64,000 nt of DNA from Saccopteryx bilineata (Eukaryota; Chordata; Mammalia; Chiroptera; Emballonuridae): the NCBI RefSeq assembly GCF_036850765.1, contig NC_089492.1, positions 180,064,106 to 180,128,105 of the forward strand, written 5' to 3'. Below the pieces are notes generated by a model. The model was given only the letters and a program-made list of their open reading frames with translations. It was not told the DNA's origin and ran no database searches. The position numbers and the translations under genes were made by a program. Positions 58,465 to 64,000 of this stretch are shown in pieces (position 1 is the stretch's first letter; each line of letters begins with the position of its first letter).

Positions 58465-58858
58465 GAACAGCTACTTCTAGATTCCCTTTCATAACCTGTG
58501 TGGACATGGACTTTCTTCTCCAGTGGGGCTGGGGACAAGGTTGGCAGGGCCCATAGCACCGTCCTGGGTATGGTCCCAACCTACATCCCATCTTTATCTC
58601 TCACCAGCCCACTGCAGCCCATCTTGCCGCATACCCTACATTCCAGCCATGCCAAACTGTCCACTGGTCCCAAATATGCCACATTTTAAACACTCCTGCC
58701 ACTCACCTTTGCTATCTGTAAGCTGTGGCTCATTTTTTCTTTTTTTTTTTTTATATATTATTGCTTTATTTTCCTTTTTAAAACTGTATCATTAAAGCCA
58801 TCCAACATCCATAATTTCTAGGTCTCCTTAAACATTTTATTCTATCTAAGCTAGGAGT
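58465..58858 (+). mobile_element. L2-like remains (tentative)
   Basis: Pyrimidine-rich text (cacattttaaacactcctgc) compatible with worn plus-strand L2 that continues after the U6 copy. Confidence 0.35.
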
Positions 58859-58966
58859 AAAATATGGAACGATTCACAAATTTGCACGCCATCTTTGAGC
58901 AGGGGCCATGCTAATCTTCTTCTCTGTATCGTTCCGATTTTAGAATAAGTGCTGCCAAAGCAGGCA
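58859..58966 (-). pseudogene. RNU6 pseudogene: U6 snRNA pseudogene
   Basis: The minus strand reads as nearly full-length U6: start near 58966 (tgctttggcagcac), the gaacgatacagagaaga core with a 3-base insertion, the atggcccctgctcaaagatg region, and end cgttccatatt at 58860. Several substitutions plus the insertion, and no snRNA-type promoter (PSE/TATA) recognised upstream on the right, mark it as a retrocopy. Confidence 0.9.
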
Positions 58967-59182
58967 TAACTCATCTCTTAAGACTTATCTCCAATATGAC
59001 TTTATTCCAGAATTCTTTCCAACTCCAAGCAGTTAGTGGCATCTTCTGCTGCTGCTCTATGGCAGCCGGTACCTAGCTAGTTCATTGTGAAGTTTAGTCA
59101 AGAGTGGTATTAGTTTATAGCGCCAGCTCGCCCTGATCCCGAGAAGGCAGAGACCAAGCTTGCCTATCTGTTCCCTCTAGCC
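58967..59182 (+). mobile_element. L2, left part
   Basis: gagaaggcagagaccaagct and cttattccagaattctttcc fit the L2 3' region. Interrupted by a MER5A-like element. Confidence 0.55.
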
Positions 59183-59373
59183 CAGGGTTTCTCAACAGCA
59201 GCAATGACATCTTGGGCTGGAAAAGATGGTTGCGCTTGGGTCCGTCTTATGCATTGTAGGGTGTTTAACATCATCCCAGGCCTCCACCTTCAAGTGTGAG
59301 TTAAAAATTGTCTTCAGACATTGCCCAGTGCCTCCCGGGAGAGAAAGTTGCTCCTGGTGGAAAACCACAACTG
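59183..59373 (-). mobile_element. MER5A-like hAT MITE
   Basis: Ends cagggtttctcaac and, in reverse complement, cagttgtggttttccacc. Internal gcattgtagggtgtttaaca and ttcagacattgccc match MER5A from memory. Frames 59192-59428 and 59226-59432 are this element. Confidence 0.82.
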
Positions 59374-59725
59374 TAGCTCTAACACAGAACCTGATACATA
59401 GTAGGTGCTTAAATAAACATTTGCCCAATTAATGAATAAAAAACTGAGTGAATTAACATATGAGAAAAGATCTTGCTGTTGCTTTTACACTCATCAGATC
59501 AAACCTAAAACCTTTATGCCAGCAGTCAAGTCTCTCTGAGCGGGCTCTACTTTCCTTCTCTCGTCCCTCTCACATACTGCACCCCTTGCCCGTGAGCTTG
59601 TCCACATCAGCATGCTTTTTCTTCTCCTGGATCCAAACTCTGTCGTTACTTCAAGACAAAGAACAACTTCTCTGCTTCTGAAGGCCTTCCTAGCTCGCCT
59701 AATCCAGTCATCTCCTTGCTTCACA
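59374..59725 (+). mobile_element. L2, right part and neighbour
   Basis: cctgatacatagtaggtgct to atgaataaa is the L2 3' terminus. Text to 59725 (caagacaaagaacaacttct, gaaggccttcctagctcgcc) is also L2-like and may be a second copy. Confidence 0.6.
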
Positions 59726-60900
59726 TTCTCTAGTATTTATGAACAGGGTTTATGATGGAAAATTACAAGAGTATGTATATACATGCATGCTATATATGTA
59801 TTATCTGTAATGTATGTCCATACACACCTATGTATACCCATATGCATCTAGTTTTTGGACTGAAACTATATTTTTGTTACACAGACTTGTACAGGAATTT
59901 TCTTCTCAACTAGAAGAGTCACTCTTGATAGAAGGTCGGCTCACACCACTGATGTCTTCCTTCCCCTTACATCAGCCCCACTTGATGAACAGCAGATGGG
60001 CTTTTGCATGAATTTTTTTCCTTGAGTAACTGGCAGATGTGTTAAATCTGTATAATTTGTGTGGTCCTGACCGTTTTACTTTTTTAAAGGCATAAGGCTC
60101 TTTAGTATATTTCAGCTTTTAACCCCATTTCCAGATTTTGCAAATCTGAATAAAATTTGCAGTTACAGGATTTCTGTGAGAAAGCACTAAATATCAGCTA
60201 CGAGAAAGACAAATAGGGCTGCATTTGGTCTTAAGTTCTGACTGTGCTCCAGCTCCATCTAGGCTTCCTTGTGTAATAGTTGTAAAACTAAATTAACAGT
60301 TGTAGCCTGTGGGTGACTCCGAGATCCCTGAACACCCAGCACCCACGCCCCTCCTTCCTCAGGCACACCTGCAGTGACCTGGTCATGCACTGTCTCTCGT
60401 GCTCGTGTTTGAAAATTTGCCTAATTTCTGTTCTGCAGGGTATTTCTTTCTCAAGTCTTTCTTGGAAAAGTTCATTATTTCACGCAAGGGTTGCTGTCAC
60501 CATGGTGTTCTGATCCACCACATTCAATGGCAGAGGTCAGAGACAGCTCCAGGACTTACCTGTATTTGCATTTGTGCTCCCAACTGTGACAACATGGTGA
60601 TATACTGGGATGGGTAGGGTGGGGGAAAACATTCCTAGTTTCAGCACTTATTTTTATAACCAGTAATAAAAAGATGAAAGAAGGCTTATGTTCAATCTCA
60701 TAAATTGTGCCTTTTGGCAGAATGGCCTCTGAGGCTTCAGCCTCCCTGGAGTTGCAAGGGTTTGGGTTCTCCATTCAGTCCTGTCCGCTGTACATCGTGC
60801 CCCACTCTCTCCACAGCGCTCACCCATGCTCACCCATGCCCTCCCACTAAAAATACAGGATGGAAACACTTCTCTTGACCCTGCCTCCTCCTACAGTACA
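59726..60900. other. No recognised gene
   Basis: Non-coding. Frames 60313-60617 and 60556-60869 have no recognisable domain. Confidence 0.5.
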
Positions 60901-61299
60901 ATCTTGATTTGCTCCATCTCATCACTATACACATGTTGGCTACCACTGATTCTTTGACAGCCTTGTCTCACATTTTCGCTCAGCCCTTACAATCCCCTCA
61001 CTTCTCATAATGCACCCACTTTTAAAACCTAGGACATCCTAATATTGCCATGTCCAATGGCCCTTCCTCAATACTCCAGCTCTCTGACTCTGATGTAGTC
61101 TTTGTTGTAGCTGATCTGCCCATTTGAAGTTGTCTCCTGATTTTTTTTATCCGTTTGCCCTTTTTCAGACTCTGATGATTTCACTGTCCACTTCAGATGT
61201 AGGTCATTTTAGGGTTCCATCTTCAGCTTTATTCTCCTACCCCTTTATGCTTTCCCTTAGCTGATTTCTTATATTGTCATGTCTTCAAACATCAATTAG

Positions 61300-62345
61300 A
61301 TGTACCAGCTACCAAATGCTTCTCTTTACCTTGATCATCCTCTGGAGCTTCCAACCCATGCTTTTTGACTGACTCCAGGTTTGCTGGTTACCAAGCATCT
61401 CAAATGCATCATGGCCAAAACCAAATTCATTTCACTTCTTATTCCCATGGCTTCCTCCTCTCTGTTTCTCCCTTTGTTAGACTCTTTATTCCAAGCTAGA
61501 AAGATTTTCATATAATTTGTCTCACTACTGATGTTACTTCTGCAGTCTTTTGATCTGTCTCATTCTTTACATGTCTGTGTTACCAAAATTGAGCATGCTG
61601 TGTTCTCCTCCTGCTCTTGCTTATCCTTTCCTCTGTGGAAGAAATTCTTTGTGCAAGAACCAGATCTGATTTCTACTCTTCTGTTCCCAAAGTTCCTTGC
61701 TCTGAAGACAGTGGAGGATCAAGTCCAAATTAAACCTGAAATTCAAAGTCCTCCATTACTGTAACTCTAATCATGTTCTTCAGAGCCTAATTTCTTACTT
61801 CACTGACAGAGGGGGGGGGGGGGGGTCCAGCACCACCAAATTGGCCCTATGTGTGCCATACACTTTCTTTCTCCATGTGGTAAATTCCCACAAGTGTCAG
61901 GGCTCAGCTCAGAGTTCCTTTGTGAAGCACCCTTATCCTTGGCCTGTAAGCAGAATTAATCACTCTCTCTGTACCTCCATAGTACTTTCCTTATAGTTCT
62001 ATTACACTCCTGTGTAATAGGGTGTTTTTCATATTAGTAACTGAGCTTAAGGAATCCAGGGTCTAGTGGGTGAACATTATCTTACTCATTTGTTGGCTAG
62101 CCATCCATCTGGCTAGCATTTTGAAATTTATACTCTAGATCTCCCTAATGCTGATATTCTATGATTTTGAATTTTACTTAACTCCTCCATACAGAGAAAA
62201 CAGTGTGTTACATGCTAAGTACATGGCATTGGCATCATGTATCATTCACGTCTTGACCACTTTTCAATTTCTAGTGCTCAATAACTTAGTAGGTGCTCAA
62301 TAAAGGTGTTGAATGAACAAATGAGTTAATTCCTAGAAATTAATG
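61300..62345 (+). mobile_element. L2, about 1 kb, plus
   Basis: Long worn L2: ctggagcttccaacccatgc, caaatgcatcatggccaaaa, then ctcagagttcctttgtgaag, ending gtgctcaataaaggtgttga. A G15 run lies at 61811-61825. The frame 61531-61764 is inside it. Similarity may begin nearer 60900. Confidence 0.7.
61811..61825 (+). repeat. Poly-G run
   Basis: Fifteen consecutive G after gaga. Could fold as a G-quadruplex; also a site prone to sequencing error. Confidence 0.9.
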
Positions 62346-62438
62346 GAAGAATGACTGACTTAGCCATAGGAAAGGTAGAGAATAAATCCCTGTCTCTCAA
62401 TTTTTAGAAACCATTATTTCCTTGAAAATAACTGTACT

Positions 62439-62871
62439 TGTACTGAACTTTTGTTTTTTTTCTATTTTTCTGAAGCTGGAAACGGGGAGACAGTTAGACA
62501 GACTCCCGCATGCGCCGGACCGGGATCCACCTGGGGAACCACCCGGCACGCCCACCAGGGGCGAAGCTCTGCCCACCAGGAGGTGATGCTCTGACCCTCC
62601 CGGACGTCGCTCTGCTGCAACCAGAGCCACTCTAGCGCCTGGGGCAGAGGCCAAGGAGCCATCCCCAGCGCCTGGGCCATCTTTGCTCCAATGGAGCCTT
62701 GGCTGCTGGAGGGGAAGAGAGAGACAGAGATGAAGGAGGGGGTGGGGGGTGGAGAAGTAAATGAGCGCTTCTCCTATGTGCCCTGGCCGGGAATCGAACC
62801 CGGGTCCCCCACACGCCAGGCCGACCCTCTACCACTGAGCCAACCGGCCAGGGCCTGTACTGAACTTTTGT
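62439..62871 (-). mobile_element. SINE-A, minus, young
   Basis: Full-length copy with CpG-rich body and head ending gagccaaccggccagggcc at 62838-62855. Perfect 16-base duplication tgtactgaacttttgt at 62439-62454 and 62856-62871. Confidence 0.95.
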
Positions 62872-63286
62872 AGTAACTAAAATCACTTCCTTCAACTGCT
62901 ACAGATAATTATCAGTTACATAAATTTTATAGTGTTTTGTACTCCACAAAGCATTTCCACAAAGCAGTTAGGTCCTAGAAGCAGCACACTAGACATCCTA
63001 TAGAATACAGTGCAACTAACCAGCAGCAGTATCTGGGTTTAAATTGTTAACTTTCAACCTCACCATTTCCTTCTTTCTCCAGTACTGCCCAGTTTGTTCC
63101 CCACTTTTATTTTTCACCTGCTGATACATATTACTCCATTTTCATTTACACTCCAATCCTATAACCAGAAAACAGAAGACTGAATAACTAGATGACTGTT
63201 CTCCTTGATTAGGACCAATACCTTAGACATATTCAAATATTCCATATAGGGCCAATATAGATACCAACTATATTATCAGTGCTCTT
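62872..63286. other. No recognised feature
   Basis: AT-rich non-coding DNA. Confidence 0.55.
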
Positions 63287-63518
63287 CTTTTAAATAAATA
63301 AATTTTTCTTTTTGTCCCCCTTCTTTTTCAAGTGAGAGAAGGGGAGATAGAGACAAACTCCCACATGTGCTCCAACCGGGATACACCCGGCAACCCCCAT
63401 CTGGGGCCATGCTCACAGCCGAGCTAGTCTTAGCACCTGAGGTGGAGGCTCCTAGGAGCCATCCTCAGCACCTGGGGGCGATGTGCTTGAACCATTCGAG
63501 CCATGGCTGTGGGAGAGG

Positions 63519-63554
<36 letters not shown>

Positions 63555-63702
63555 GGGAGGGAGGGAGGGAGGGAGGGTGAGTGGTGGAAAAGCAGATGGT
63601 CGCTTCTCCTGTGTGCCTTGACCAAGAACTGAACCTGGGACTTCCACTTGCTGGGCTGATATTCTACCACTGAGCCAACAGGCCAAGGCCCTTTTAAATA
63701 AA
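63287..63702 (-). mobile_element. SINE-A variant with GA-rich insert
   Basis: Body differs from other SINE-A (accattcgagccatggctgt) and carries (GA)n/(GGGA)n at 63524-63578. Perfect 12-base duplication cttttaaataaa at 63287-63298 and 63691-63702. Confidence 0.88.
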
Positions 63703-64000
63703 CTGGCTTAAATAACAATGACTATGATGATACAAACACCCATAATTGCTTTAAAGTTTTTATTATCCTGAATATAAAAGACAGAAGTCCTCTTAGGATA
63801 TAACAGAGTTCTTTATGTGGAAACATTATTTTTTTACAAGTGAAAAAATAAATACCTTTTGGAATAAAGGCTTATATGCTAATATGTGCCATAAAAAAGT
63901 AGAGTTTTAATATCTGACAAAATGTCTGTGCAAAGAAACAAATGCATAAACACACTACTGCTGCATTAAGGCAATATGAAAAGTATACTCAGAAATCTCA
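63703..64000. other. No recognised feature
   Basis: AT-rich non-coding DNA to the end of the window. Confidence 0.55.

Noticed and set aside
1..64000. A novel multi-gene system (defence, secretion, biosynthesis or similar)
   Set aside because: No cluster of intact genes exists in the window; all coding traces are retroviral, L1 or transposase relics.

Overview
The window is nuclear DNA of a placental mammal, and the repeats point to a bat. Evidence for a mammal: L2, MIR, MER5A-like and Tigger fossils, old L1 pieces, and a U6 snRNA pseudogene. Evidence for a bat: many copies of tRNA-headed SINEs whose heads read ggccctggccggttggctc (here SINE-A) or cctgaccaggtggtggcgc (SINE-B), a short relative beginning cctgacctgtggtggcgca (SINE-C), and several nonautonomous hAT, piggyBac and TA-flanked DNA transposons. 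From memory these SINE heads fit horseshoe/leaf-nosed bats (Yinpterochiroptera) better than the Ves SINE of vespertilionids. That species-level call is inference.

I could not support any host protein-coding exon, CpG-island promoter or functional RNA gene. Every open frame of note lies in a SINE, an L1, an endogenous retrovirus (ERV) or a transposase relic, or has no recognisable content. The window reads as intergenic or deep intronic DNA and is best annotated as layers of insertions.

Layout. 1-10 kb: a young SINE-A, an L1-like fossil split by a Tigger element (which carries a SINE-B and a small tRNA-Trp 5' half), and a 5'-truncated L1. 10.8-13.8 kb: a retroviral RNase H/integrase relic joined to an L1 3' end, the whole flanked by a 15-base duplication. 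13.8-31.6 kb: ordinary non-coding DNA with SINEs, L1 3' ends, an L1 ORF2 relic, MIRs and microsatellites. 31.6-37.8 kb: ERV-A, a two-LTR minus-strand provirus of gamma-like type, with a SINE-A in its RT and a hAT in one LTR. 38.2 kb: a TA-flanked MITE. 39.8-48.1 kb: an L1 entered by ERV-B, a plus-strand provirus relic with protease, RT and env traces, itself hit by a SINE-A, a piggyBac, two hATs and a SINE-C. 48-64 kb: SINEs, MIR, L2, a Tigger1-type MITE, a split hAT, the U6 pseudogene and a MER5A-like element inside L2.

Nothing here forms an operon or a pathway. The elements interact as donors and targets: L1-type machinery explains the SINEs, the tRNA half, the U6 copy and the ERV-L1 chimera through their target-site duplications (TSDs), while the DNA transposons carry their own TTAA, TA or 8-base duplications.
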